A stretch of DNA of 64,000 nucleotides from Ehretia macrophylla (GCA_037974665.1 CM075773.1:35197080-35261079), one strand, 5' to 3'; counted from the first letter of the stretch, positions 24,313 through 36,507 are shown. Notes: a model not told the origin generated them from the letters alone. Numbers and translations: made by a program.

Positions 24313-25014
24313 AAATTCAAATCTTGTTGTTATTGTTAGTCATTACTCAAAATCAGAGATCCATTAATTAAGGAGATTAATTATTCCTGCTGAAAGTCAA
24401 AAAAATACATCACATGAAGACAACTAAACAAAAAAAACAACAAAAAAAAACCCAAAATATATTGAATCTACGTACACAAGTTAAAATGGAATTAGATGTT
24501 CGTGTGCTAAAGCCATCCCATATCTTTAGATATTTTTCTAATAAATTAAAATTTATTTTTGATAAACATTGCATCGAGTTTGTTGTCATTTATATTGGAC
24601 AAGAAGAAGATATTATTCTACAATTTATTGGAGAAAGTCAACAAAAATGGAAACTAAGGTTTAACCAGGAAAAAAAAAAATTTAAGTGCTGAGCTAAATT
24701 ACTTGACCGAAAATAGCTGAGCAACAAGTGGCTGTGATTTGACAAAGGATGCTCGCATCCACGAAACGGATCTATTCACAATGTTACAATGTTATAAACT
24801 AAATTTAATAATCGTAAATTATTAATATAATTATAAAAAATAAAGTAAATAATTCACAAATTTAAAATTTTATTTATAATACTATAATGCAACGAGTATC
24901 TTCACTCGCAAATTCGATGCGTCTCGCCATAACTGGCCATTTCAATGAAAACGACCAACCAACAAATCTTTCAAAAATCTCAACAGTAGATACTTATGCT
25001 ATTTGATCTCAAGA
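24313..25014. other. No supported gene
   Basis: A lysine-rich frame at 24,414-24,692 has no recognisable motif; the rest is AT-rich. Confidence 0.4.
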
Positions 25015-26478
25015 AAACAAGAAAGGAAAAGAACACAGTATTTTCTTATCTTTCTCCTCATTGGAAATCTGCTGCAAGGAAAGATCGATTAAGGGGAGAT
25101 TGGAGACCCAAATATCGAGCCAGAACCGAACAGTCAGACCATTAGTCACCACCCAACGAATTCCCTTTCTGAGAAGATCACAACCTTTCATAATGCTTCT
25201 ATAGATATGAGAATCAGTCTGCTTGGGTTTGGAGTCCAGAAGCCCTTTGTCGAAGTATTTTTCTTTGGCAAATTCCAGCATCTCCTCCCTCCATTGACTC
25301 TCCTTCAAATTGCAGCCATTAATGTGATTGTTGATTCCAACCGTGAAGATTTTATGGTCTGGGGTGGCGACCCAAAAGGAAGATCCAGTGTTTCCTCTGC
25401 TTATGATATCTACAACCAATCCACAGAGAAACCCACGATTAAATACAAGGCAATTTGGAAAATGGAATGCTCCCAACGCATTAAAAGCTTCATATGACAG
25501 ATTGCCCCCCAGCGCATTGCTTCAAAAGATCAGTTGGCTCGTAGAGGGCTTATGAATACCACAGGTTGTGCAAGGTGTAGGGCTGTACGAGAGAATATTG
25601 ATCACATACTCAGACATTGTAGTGATGATAGGAAAATTTGGGAACATTTACTCCCGATATCTCAATTCCACAACTTTATGAATTACCCATAGGATCAGTG
25701 GATTAATGACATTGTTTCAAAAAAAAATCTTACCAAGGGTCTTCAATGGCGTCACATATTCGGAACAACTGTTTGGTCGATTTGGAAATTTCAAAACAAT
25801 TTCATCTTTTCCAAGAGGCAACAACCTGACATCTCGTTTATCATTACACTTATCTTTAAGCAAACGAAAGAAGCATCCATGGCTTGGAAAAATCAGATGA
25901 GGGATCCTCTCTTACCAAGACAAGAAGTCTGGATTTGTTGGAATAAACCTTCTCATGGTTTAAAGCTTAACATCGATGGTTGTGCTAAAGAAAATCCAGA
26001 ACTTGCAGGTGCGGGAAGCATATTTTGATATATCAATGGCACATGGGTCAATGGTTTCACCATGAATCTTGAAATCACCATCAACAACGTAGCTGAACTT
26101 ACAACATTTTGGGAAGGATTGAGAAGAGCAGAGAGAATGGGAGTACAACACCTATCTATTGAAACTGACTCCCAAGTTGTGATTCATCTGATCACTGGCT
26201 CAATGGTTTATAATAGCCCCCTCATGCCTCTCCTTGAAGATTGCAGAGCTATTCTCTCACGACATAATCATTACAAGCTTTCGCACATCTTTCGAGAAGC
26301 AAACAAATGTGCTGACTGGCTCGCCAACTTTGGAATTAACCAAAATTTGGGTTGCAATGCATTAGATCCTCTACCACTTCAGCTCCTTCTCCTTTTGAAA
26401 AAAGATAGAGTAGGCGAGTCTACTTCTAAGTTTATCAGGGTCTAGTTACTTGGCTTTAACCTCCAAAAAAAAAAAAAA
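25015..26478 (+). mobile_element. 5'-truncated LINE with inverted 5' segment (twin-priming product)
   Basis: The plus strand from about 25,275 carries LINE ORF2 sequence: EDFMVWGGDPKG, then a zinc-binding RVT domain (CARCRAVRENIDHILRHC near 25,571-25,624), then RNase H (KLNIDGCAKENP near 25,970; ETDSQVVIHLITG; FREANKCADWLANF). It ends in oligo(A) at 26,466-26,477. The minus strand of 25,015-25,275 encodes the ORF2 segment normally just upstream (KEKYFDKG, SIMKGCDLLRKGIRW, VRFWLDIWV). So the 5' part is inverted relative to the 3' part. Frames contain stops; the element is dead. Confidence 0.85.
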
Positions 26479-26506
26479 CACATAATTCATACATGGACAC
26501 ATCAGG

Positions 26507-27912
26507 CTAGAGGTGGCATTTGGGTCAGGCCGACACAGGCTCAATTCAGTTCAACACACCGAAATATGGGCTCAACCCAACTCGAATGAAAGTGGGTTCA
26601 ACTCGACTCAACCCACCACATATAGGTGGGCCAAGTTGGGTCCCAACCCAACTCAGCCCATAAGCTCAACCCAGCCCAGTTCGAACCCAGCACAGGCCCA
26701 ACTCGAGCCCAAATAAAGCCCATCTTGAGATTATAATTTGTATATGTAATTTTTCTTATAAATAGTTAGTGTATTCAACTTCATTTTACTATAAAACTAT
26801 ATATTTATTTTACTACCTATTGTCTCTTTATTTTACTATAAGAGAATACACAATATCTATGGCTATGGGGGAAGAAAATCTTTCACAACGATTACATTCA
26901 AATGTTTTGAATTATTTTGCTTATTTCGACTCAGCCCACCACATATAGGTGGGCCGAGTTGGGATGACTATTTTTAGACCTAGCCCATCTGTGTTTAAGC
27001 CCATTTATGCCCAAACCCAGCCCACCTCAGCTCATAAGCTCAGCCCAACCCAACTCGAACCCAGTACAGGCCCAACTCGAGCCCAATTTGAGCCCAGATA
27101 AAACCCATCTTGAGATTATAATTTGTACATGTAATTTTTCTCATAAATAGTTAGTATATTCAACTTTATTTTACTACAAAACTATATATTTATTTTACTA
27201 CAAGAGAATACACAATATTTATGGCTCTGGGGGAAGAAAATATTTTATAACGATTACGTTTAAATGTTTGGAATCATTTTGCTTACTTTGAAAAATATGG
27301 GTATGTAATTTATAACTATTGTGAACGTAAATATATATTTTGTCATCAATTTGAAACTGGAACGCTTGTAAAACATCTTGTATCTCAATACTTAAATGTT
27401 CCAAACTATTTTAATCGTCAACCACTGCCACCACCACCACCAACAGGTCCAGCACCCGTACAATGAGCACAATAAAATGGAGAACTCTACCAATTTTCTT
27501 CAAGCATTTATGTAATGTTCTTTTTTTATATTTATTAGTAACGTATCCGTGTCTTGTGAACTTGTGGTTTGTTAAGTAATGTTTTATCATTTATATTAAT
27601 ATTGTCAATTAACTTATATCTTGTTAATTGTTAAATAAAATTTTTCGTAAAAAATGTTAAGCTTAAGTTTTTTTCATTATTAATCCAACTATCAAAATTC
27701 AGAACACACTAATAAAAAAAAAATGAAAAAAAGATGGGTTGGCCTAGCCTAACTCGGCCAAGCTCGCGGCTCGTGGACTGAGATAGATCCTATATTTTAA
27801 GAATTGAGTCTAATATAACTCAACTTACTAAATATATGTATTGAATTAAATTAATTTTTTTTAATTCATAATTCAATCGGATCGTACTAAATTAACCTAT
27901 TTGCCAGCTCTA
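26507..27912 (+). mobile_element. hAT-type transposon relic with BED zinc finger and internal duplication
   Basis: Ends are inverted: TAGAGGTGGCATTTGGGT (26,507) and ACCTATTTGCCAGCTCTA (to 27,912), the terminal type of plant hAT elements. The interior has two copies of a block of CCCAACTCGAGCCCA-type repeats followed by GAGATTATAATTTGTA and GGGGGAAGAAAAT (about 26,560-26,930 and 26,930-27,290). At about 27,265-27,410 the plus strand encodes a BED-finger-like stretch (NHFAYFEKYG, NYCERKYIFC, TGTLVKHL). No transposase core remains. No convincing 8-bp target duplication. Confidence 0.7.
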
Positions 27913-27956
27913 TCCCACGCAGATAGGCAATAAAGGCGGTCGCAGCTCACTGGACA

Positions 27957-28035
27957 AGTCCATGTTCACATAGGTGGGCAATGATAGATTTGGCCGTCCA
28001 TGTTCACATGGGTAGGGAATGATAGATTTGACCAA
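27957..28035. repeat. Two-unit tandem repeat, period about 40 bp
   Basis: GTCCATGTTCACAT(A/G)GGT and GGCAATGATAGATTTG recur twice in succession. Confidence 0.85.
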
Positions 28036-28096
28036 CTAATCAATTGAACAATCCATGTCTTTGTTGGCAAAATTATTTTCTGATTATATACTCAAT

Positions 28097-28308
28097 CAAA
28101 ACCTTTTGCTTTCTTTTTTTTTTTTTGTTGGTTTAAAAACAAAACTATCATTAAAAGAAATGATCCAATACAAACTTAACCCACTCTAGTGGGGTTAAAG
28201 TTATAATCAAGAAGGTACATCAAATGGGGTATACATAAAAGTTAATTATCAAGCAATTCATCTCTACTTCTACCCTTTGCCAACGAATCACACAAAAACT
28301 TTTTGCTT
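28097..28308 (-). mobile_element. Short 5'-truncated LINE 3' end (minus)
   Basis: An insert of about 180 bp starts at the left with a T-run and TTGGTTTAAAAACAAAACTATC, i.e. a LINE 3' end plus poly(A) on the minus strand. Imperfect direct repeats CAAAACCTTTTGCTT (28,097-28,111) and AAAAACTTTTTGCTT (28,294-28,308) flank it. Confidence 0.6.
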
Positions 28309-28356
28309 CACATTTGTTCATTTTGAAAATCATTAGTAGGAATATGATATTTGTAT

Positions 28357-29180
28357 GGGTAAATTACGCATATAGTCTCTATTGTTCGCATAATTTTTAA
28401 AGTTAGTCTTTAATATTCCAAACAAATCATATTAGTTTCTAATGTTTATAAAAATAATTAAAAATGGTTGCTATTATTCAAAATTAGTCAATTTAATTCC
28501 TATTATTTTTTAAATTTTCAATTTAGTTTCCAAATACGGTCACGTGCAGGGACTAAATTGAATTTTTTAATGAAATAATAGGGAATAAATTGATTTTTTT
28601 TGAAAAACAATAAAGACCAAATTGACCAATATTGAATAATATGGACCATTTTAACCAATATTGGCTAATATTGGGCAAGCTTCCTTTGTTTTTTGTTCAT
28701 CGGCGTTTGATGCATAAGCTTTGGCTCTCTTAAACGCATGCATGTTCACCGTGCAGGTTTGTTGTGATAGCATCATTATTGAATATGATGCAGAAGGGGT
28801 GTTCAAAACAATCGAATTCCCAGCTCTTGCTTGCAGTTGACATTCAAGGTGTATCATCAAAGATATTCAAAAGATTGTGACGGAGGCTTCATATATGATG
28901 CTCCAATACATTAAGAGAACCGTGAATTAATCATGTGATTGGGTCTCAAAATATAACCTTATGAATAGTTTGTTAGGTTTCTAATATTCCTTCTCACTTA
29001 TTGTACCTCTTAATTCAGATCTTCATCCTGCCGGTATAGAATGACTTCGTTGTAATGTTGTGATGCTTAATATAATTTCGTTTTGATTAAAAAAATAATA
29101 ATAGAAATTATTTTGAATCACTTTTATAAATATTAGTAATTATTATAAATTTTTTAAAATATTAGTAAAATTTACCCTTT
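28357..29180. mobile_element. Foldback MITE interrupted by a LINE 3' fragment
   Basis: Left arm: GTAAATTACGCATATAGTC then AATTTAGTTTCC blocks to about 28,640. Right arm remnant from about 29,110 (TTGAATCACTTTTATAAATATTAG) matches 9,095-9,125 of the intact family member. Between them lies LINE sequence (next entry). Confidence 0.6.
28645..29100 (+). mobile_element. LINE RNase H 3'-end relic nested in a foldback MITE
   Basis: Plus-strand frames translate to the C-terminal half of a LINE RNase H: a DIQGIIKDIQKIV helix, then YIKRTVN before the CDW position of the RxxN...ADW motif, with a stop in place of one residue. Ends with an A-rich tail at about 29,090. Confidence 0.55.
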
Positions 29181-29779
29181 TCGTAACAACTAACAAGTAC
29201 AAAAATCATGTGATGGCTTATTGAATGGGCACAACTATCAACAGTGACGGGGGTTACGGAACGAGTTGCCTCATTGCGCTGAAAACACTGTCAAGTCAAT
29301 TTCTTGTCTCTTTCAATTTTTTTCTTCTCTCCTTTTTGGTGATAGAGTCCCTTTTTTTTTGGTCCTTGCGATGGAGTCCCGCCCCAGTTTAAAAGTAGCA
29401 TCTTAAATCTATTGGTCCAATGGTGGATATGAAGACCAATAGTTGAGACGAAATGAATGCCAGAGACAGGAAGGTCCGGTATAGAATTTCCTTATTATTT
29501 AAAATTACAATTCCTACCTATTATCTCTCCCGCCAATGTTAATTACGTTGGTACAAAGTCAACATCCTTGTCAGGGATGCAGACATTTAGGATCAATTAA
29601 ACGATATAAGACTTAAAAATAGTTCATATAAGCTCAAAAAGTGATTCTCACGATATTAGTACGATGTAACACTACGTCTTGCATTGAATACTATGGTCAC
29701 ACCCTAAGTTTAGAGCCTTAGACTCACTATTTGAGTTTCATATCTACGGTTTGAAAATACCCAATCTAAATTTTTACTT
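29181..29779. other. No supported gene
   Basis: AT-rich; contains only the ultra-short LINE-tail insertion at 29,352-29,369. Confidence 0.4.
29352..29369 (-). mobile_element. Ultra-short LINE-tail insertion (18 bp)
   Basis: TTTTTTTTTGGTCCTTGC lies between GATAGAGTCCC (29,341-29,351) and GATGGAGTCCC (29,370-29,380). Confidence 0.6.
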
Positions 29780-30168
29780 AAACTCACAGTATCCACCTAC
29801 AAGTAAAATTTATTTTCAACCTTGTATGTGTACAACTTTTTTCATTTTCAAATGAGTGACGATAGGATTCAAAATCTAAAAGTTTTTAGTAATATATGCT
29901 CTAATACCAAATTAAATTTCTACTTTATCTAAATGTTTAAATTACTAAATAGAAGTCCATTATATATATTGTTTTCTACACTTATCATGTCTCTCATAAA
30001 TGAGTGACATTATTATCATTTTGGTTTAGGACCTGACATTCTTGTAAGAGGTACAAATACTATATTTACTGGTTTACAATTCTAAATTTGAGACGTGGCA
30101 AACAGATAATTTTATTTTAGAATTTAAGATATAATACAATTATTTTACATTGCTTATTGAGGAAGAAT

Positions 30169-30600
30169 TTTTTTTTTTTGGTCGAAAGGTAAAATTCATT
30201 GAAAATAAAAGAATACAATGCTAAACTTAACTAATGTCAGACACATCAAAATTAGAACATAAAATCTACGATAATCTAGGTAGTACATTAAAACACAAAT
30301 CCAGAGGTATAAAGGTAAAATTCATTGAAAATAAAAGGATACAATGCTAAACTTAACTAATGTGAGACACATCAAAATTAGAAAATAAAATCTACGATAA
30401 TCTAGGTAGTACATTAAAACACAAATCCAGAGGTATATTAGTCAATGCCAGATACATTAAAGCAAGAAAATTTCATCTGAAAGGCCGCAATGTAACACCA
30501 TTTGCTGCCGGCGAATGATGCACAACTTGTGTGTATGAAAGGACTGAGGCTTCACCAAGACTTTACCGTCTTAAAAATCAGCAAAGATGCCATTGTATTG
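30169..30600 (-). mobile_element. Possible minus-strand LINE 3' end (duplicated in both copies)
   Basis: Read on the minus strand, the block ends CAATGAATTTTACCTTTCGACC followed by oligo(A), like LINE 3' UTRs. No protein motif is left. The counterpart in copy B starts at about 47,203. Confidence 0.45.
30185..30436. repeat. 126-bp tandem duplication present only in copy A
   Basis: Units 30,185-30,310 and 30,311-30,436 both run from AAAGGTAAAATTCATTG to ACAAATCCAGAGGTAT with few differences. Copy B has one unit (from about 47,217). Confidence 0.92.
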
Positions 30601-30629
30601 GAAAAAAGTGAAAGTTATTTTTTTTTGTT

Positions 30630-30815
30630 TTGTTTTGTTTTTTTTGTCGGGGAAGTGAATGTTCTCAAGTGGAGACATTAGGAAAAACCTCCATGACTGT
30701 ACGCGGCCTAGGTGAAGTCATTGGTCAAATAGACACTGCCAAAAATCCTCCTGTGGGACACGGTAAGGGCTTTTTTGCAACTTGTCGGAGTCATCGCTCA
30801 AGTTCTATAGTTTGA
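30630..30815 (+). other. Unrecognised 61-codon ORF conserved in both duplicates
   Basis: Plus-strand frame with core VETLGKTSMTVRGLGEVIG. Its counterpart at 47,535-47,720 stays open with a few residue changes. I recognise no family. Conservation could simply reflect the recency of the duplication; the neighbouring sequence is TE-like. Confidence 0.25.
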
Positions 30816-31689
30816 TGCGGATTTCCAGAATCATTGAGTTCAATTGGCGGAATTCAAACAGTTTTTTTATAATTTTTCTAATTTGAGCAAAAGCAAATGC
30901 AAATAAAAGGTTATTTTGTTCCTTTTTTTTGATTTACATAGAAATTTAATTGGTGGAATTGGACTACTGATTGGGTCCGACAAAATTCGACCACCAACTA
31001 ATAAATTCACTAGTATAATGATGTATTCTAACACATAATTTAAGTCAGTCAAGAGTATAAATCTAATAAACAATTAAAAAAATTTAAATCAAACATTACT
31101 AAATATTATCTCTTTATTTACTACTAAACTACCCTTGAGGGCCAAGTGAAAATAAAAAGTTGCTAACTATTTCAACGACTAACGACGAGGGTGTGTGCAC
31201 ACAAGTCAGAAGGACAAAATGCAGAAGATTCAATGACAAAAAATAAAAATAAAAATAAAAATAAAAAAATGCAGAAGATTCAAGAAAGGCTGCAGGCATG
31301 GAGATAACGAAAACAAACAAGGAATCAAAAATTATGTGGGTTTTATCCCAAGACATCTTTATTATTAAATATGTATGGTTGTCACAAAAATTCGAATTTA
31401 CAAATGAGATTAGTATTATTAGTTTGACAATATCAATATTGAGCCTAAAGTTTACTAATTCAAAATAAGTAATCCTAGTTATATTTAAGTCTTTGAAATA
31501 TGTGTTTAATCAATGCGAGACATTACATTATAACACAACAATATTATCTAAAATGTGCCCTATAGGCTCATGAATGGAAGGGAAAACAATCTCAATTGAA
31601 AGAGCGATTATACTGACTCAATGCAACTATTTGGAGTTCTCCATAGCAATGAGAAAAATACCCTCGAAACACCCCCACATCTCAACAAT

Positions 31690-32252
31690 AAAGATTAGAT
31701 TCTCCTACTTCTTGGTCACCTCCACATACCAACGAACTCAAGTTCAATATTGATGCATCATTTTGTGATTCTAAGAGAGCAGTTTTGAGCTTTATATGTA
31801 GAACTTGGGAAGGAAATCTAATTTATGGGCAACCTATATCAATCAAGTACAGTACTGTAGCGGAGGCAGAGGCTCTGGTAATTAGAAGCACTCTTACCTT
31901 CGCCACATAACTCCATCATCCATTTATCACTATCGAGAGTGATGCTCAAGTAATTGTCAACGCAATCAATCTACCCAATATTGCTCCTCACTGAAGTGTA
32001 AAAGCCATTTTGGAGTACATTAGAAAGATTGTGGCAGGTTATCCCAATATCAGGTTTCACTGCATTAGAAGAACTGCTAATCAATCTTATAATTGGATTG
32101 TGAAAGAAAAAATGAAATGACCATTGCCTCTATATTGGATGTCCAATATTCCTCAAATGTTGTATCAACTATTGAACTTAAATTTCCACCCCATAGAAGT
32201 TGGTAGATTGTAATATTTTGTTTGACTAATAAAAATTTTTAGAATTAAAAAA
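31690..32252 (+). mobile_element. LINE RNase H relic (copy A)
   Basis: One frame reads W-S-P-P, then FNIDASFCDSK, FICRTWEGNLIYGQ, AEAEALVIRS, TIESDAQVIVNAIN, FHCIRRTANQS, with stops in between: an RNase H domain of the LINE ORF2 C-terminus. Ends in an A-run at 32,247-32,256. Copy B counterpart is split at 48,718. Confidence 0.8.
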
Positions 32253-32960
32253 AAAAGGGTATCTATAATTGTGGTCCCATTAACATATTTGCACGTAAGA
32301 AGTCGCGTGAGAAGCATGGCCTACAAAATAGAAATGAACATCAGCTGAGTGATTCAAGACTCTTATAATTTTATATATTGATTTTTAATGTCCTGATTTA
32401 TTCACGTGAAATAATTGATTTCTCCAACATCTCCTTTATATGTAACTCATGATTAATCATGGTAGACATGATCAAAGAAGAGCCTAAAATACGAATGAGT
32501 CACACGTAGATGGATAATATAGGATTAATGCCTAACTCTGATATCATCTTAAAATAACTGAAATTTTATCCTAAAATTAATTGATGTTAAGTAGAATAAC
32601 TCAGAATCTTATATATTGATTTTAAATATCTTAATTTATTTATATAAAATAATTAAATTCACTAACAAAATACGCATATTTGGGTCAAGACTATCATAGG
32701 CCAGTTTCATTTAGGCTTCCTATTTGCATGCTCACAAGGCTTGTCTTGATCTTTTCAAAATTTCATAGCTAAACACAACTCGTATGCTTCTTTTAAGTCT
32801 ATAGTATGCACTTGTATTTATTTATTCATTTATTTTTTTATTGCTAAGTGAGCATGCTTTCAATTGATTCTCAAAAGTTACCCTATTAATTAAAATGGGG
32901 TATTACTAAATTTGCTTGTCTCTATATGTCGTCTTGAAATGGAGAAGTGATATCTATAAT

Positions 32961-32977
32961 TTTTTTTTTTTGGTCAA
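32961..32977 (-). mobile_element. Ultra-short LINE-tail insertion (17 bp)
   Basis: TTTTTTTTTTTGGTCAA lies between perfect 16-bp repeats AAGTGATATCTATAAT (32,945-32,960 and 32,978-32,993). The same structure is in copy B at 51,227-51,242, so it predates the duplication. Confidence 0.85.
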
Positions 32978-33019
32978 AAGTGATATCTATAATGGGGATT
33001 TTTTTTTTTTTTTTTTGCG

Positions 33020-34440
33020 TAGCAGTCATCACGGTTCATTTTCTATAATGGATGGTTGAGTTCCATCATTGATGATTCTTTTGGCCCAAAATAAAACCAG
33101 CAATCACCAAATCCATCATGGCCCAAGAGGCTACGGAAGGAAGATCCAACTGAAAGGAGGCCCAACCATACCCGACGGCCCATAGACTTGTGAGAGTATG
33201 AAAACGACTCTGATGGTTCGGATAGTCCCAGATCATTTTAGCTGGGGCTCGATTTTCCTGAAGAAGAAGGGGCCGCCAGAAAACTTCTCCTTTAATGAAG
33301 AATGGTGGTTTTTTTTTTTCTTTTTTTTCAGATACTCTTTCCTGTGATTATTTGAAATATTCACCACGAGAGGCAGTAGTAGAAATTTTTTTGTAATGAA
33401 CAAAAGTTTGACAGAGCAATATCGTGTAGAGGTAGAAGGCCTATGGGTCGTGAAAGGAAGCACAGTTATAGGAAAACTAGCAGTTGGTCACTACAAACAA
33501 AGATGTTCTTGTTATTTTTCTTTTTATTTTTTGGTGAATATCCTTTTCTCTTTTTGCAATAATCACCATGGATATGTGTACTTATAGAACAATATGAGCA
33601 CATTTGTCAATGTACACAAACAACTAAAATTGATTAAGCACAGTTCTTGATATTAGTGTGATAAAAATACTTACGTCCGACTTAAATATTTATGAATTTT
33701 ACGTATAATATATAAGTCGCACATCCGTACACTAACATCCGAGTGAACGTGCATTGCACATAGCTCCCATACCAACATCTTTAAATGGTAAGTTGCTTAA
33801 TGACTCCCGAGATGCAACTAAAACAGAAATTAATCTCAACTTTTGTAAGGATGCTTTTTCAGAAACAATGCAAACTTGCTAAAGAAAGAAAAAGAACTAT
33901 GCAAAGAAGCGCATTAAATAGGGTTTCCCAATTGTGTAGTGTACATCCAATTCAAGAACAATCGAGAACCCTCCTCAAATAATCAAGATCAGTTGAATCT
34001 TATTAGGAATCACTTTCCAATTCATTAATTTTGGTCTCTAAATTCATGTATTCTTTACTGATTAAACATCTTAAAGATTCAAATTAATCATCTTAAATTA
34101 GTTTGGATCTTTAAGTTCACGTAGTCTCTACTGATTAAACATCCGAAATGTGTCTATATCCAATGTTGCTCATCATTCTTGTAGAGTATATACGTAATAG
34201 AGTGGTCATAACTTGCTATTAAACTTGTATGTGATATGAGTAATTTTTCGACCCCTTATTATTAATGGTCGGCAACATTAAGACATAAAGAAATTAAGGG
34301 AAAGTGTCAAAAGTTGAACTAAGAGTCTGTCTGACCCAATAAACTCCGAGGACATCATGCAAACTAACATGCCTGAAGTGCTCTTTCTTATGACGTGTCA
34401 TTTTAGAGATTTCCAGGACTCACCATATAATCATATATCT
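33020..34440. other. Duplicated non-coding block
   Basis: Strongly conserved between copies, including a GC-richer stretch at 33,110-33,290 and the frame at 33,785-33,982. That frame (MVSCLMTPEMQLKQ...) has no recognisable motif. No gene called. Confidence 0.4.
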
Positions 34441-34463
34441 TAAAAAAATTCATTACCAAGTAG

Positions 34464-34627
34464 TATAAATAGCACACCAATAGTCACAAAAACGTAACTT
34501 ATTTTTTGCCTAATATAGCTACATATTAAATTCATATCTTATATTATTCGTGCTCGGACTCATTAACTAACTTGATCGTTGAAAGAAGTTCCCGAAAACA
34601 ACCCATGATGAAGCTTTTATTTTGCAG
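34464..34627 (+). promoter_or_regulatory. Promoter-like TATA box and short first-exon remnant
   Basis: TATAAATA at 34,464-34,471 precedes an ATGATGAAGCTTTTATTTTG at 34,605 that ends at CAG/GTCAGT (34,627/34,628), a strong donor. Copy B keeps TATA at 53,602 and ATG at 53,746. No downstream coding exon was found. Could be the 5' end of a dead gene or coincidence. Confidence 0.25.
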
Positions 34628-34649
34628 GTCAGTCGTTTAACTTGTACAA

Positions 34650-36009
34650 CAAAATTAAATATTTAGAAAACAATAAAATAAAAATAAAAATAAAATAAAA
34701 TAAATTGAAATTATTAGTTTTTTTTTAGTTAGGAGTATTGTTGAAAAATTGCTCAAGATTCTTAAAAATATTGAGTCTAACCAAACATAATAAAAAAATA
34801 TTCTTAAAAAATTGACAAAATTTTTCTAGGAATATTTTTGACGTACCAAACAATTTTATTCATATTATCAAGAATAACATTCTTGAAAAATATCATTTTT
34901 AAGAATATTATTCTTAAAAATAAAAAAATTAATTTGTAAACTAAACGCCCCAACAATATGGTTGTTAGCTGTGAGTTGTGACTTAAATCTCACTTGTAGA
35001 TATCTCATTTAAGTCTTCCTATTCCCAATCTATTCACACATATTAACTCAAACTTTTCTTTGCCTCTTCATTTTTAGGATGACATATATGTATTTCTAGA
35101 ATTGACTAGCACTCATCTTAATTTAGAAGTGCTAGGACAGAATCTCTCTTCTTTCGGCCTCTTGGTCCAAAGCCAATTAACTTCCTTGTCGTAAATGTCA
35201 AGAATAGCCGTTTGCGTAATTTAAGGTTAGCCATCCATTACTCCATTAGTATACAAAAAGTATTTAGATGTTTGTCTATTGCTAAGTAAGACGGAAGACA
35301 AAGGAGAATCTTATGAGATATAGGAATTAACTTACTAGTCAATATTGTTATATACCACGCGTTATATAAATATTTAATTGACATATTAAATAATATATTT
35401 TTTTTATTATATCTTTTTTAATATGCTAATTAAGTATCGACATAAGATATGATAAATAAGTTATAAAAATAAAATAATTAATTTTTATCATTAATATTTC
35501 ACCTCTAGCCACTTGCAAGTTGCAAGAAAGAGGGCATAAAAAGGCAGATATTAATGGGAGATAAGGAGGAAAGCTAGTTAAGATATACAAGGCCATAGAA
35601 AAGCAAGCTTGTGCTGACCTTTCATTTGATCTCAAAAGAAGATGATTTTTATTTATTGTCGAACACAATAAATAATAAATTTAGTTTTAACAAATTATGC
35701 TTTTAAATAAGGTGATGAATTAAAATGGTACTAGAGTTCAATTTGACAAAATAATCGTGAGCTTCCGTTTCATTCTCACCTATTTAAAAGAAATATGCCC
35801 GTGTATAATACTTAATCTGTGTATATATTAAGGATAATAAATATAATAAACTCTTTATTTTTACTTCTAACTATTATTATTTTACTATATAATTAGGAGT
35901 AGATCTAAAATTTTTATTTAATGTAAGCTAAAATCACATAGTATAGTACTTATATGCAAGTACTTTTTTTTAATGAAAACTAAATTAATTTTTTGTCCTA
36001 AAAATATCT
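34650..36009. other. Duplicated AT-rich non-coding block
   Basis: Conserved between copies (for example AGAAAGAGGGCATAAAAAGG near 35,524). No coding sequence recognised. Confidence 0.4.
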
Positions 36010-36018
36010 TTAAAATAA

Positions 36019-36366
36019 GGGTAAATAGCACCACAACTTCCTATACTTTAGTAAAAGTGTACATTACCCCCCTGTGGTTTAAAAAGTGCACCGAAACCCC
36101 CTGTGGTTTTAAAAGTGTAGCACCACAGTTCCCTCCGTTAAAAAAACCGTTACTTTTAATGGAGAGTGCGTTACACGCGCGTTTGGTGCGATTTTTCATA
36201 TTTTTAGGCTTAAATTATTACTTAATTGGACAAAAATGCCCTTATATATGTTTTTTTTTTTTCTCCCAATGCAATTTTCACAAAAAATAAAAACCCATCT
36301 TCCTCAAACCACCCCCCCTCCACTCCCACCATCCCCACCCCCACCCCGTGTGTGTGTGCGTGTGTG

Positions 36367-36406
<40 letters not shown>

Positions 36407-36469
36407 CGTCTCTGTGTGTGTGTGCGTCTCTGTGTGCGTCTGTGTGTGTGTGTGTGTATGTGTGTGTGT

Positions 36470-36507
<38 letters not shown>

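Noticed and set aside
26513-26716. ORF rich in Asn, Pro, Ser and Gln
   Set aside because: It translates CCCAACTCGAGCCCA-type repeats of the hAT relic; no protein family match.
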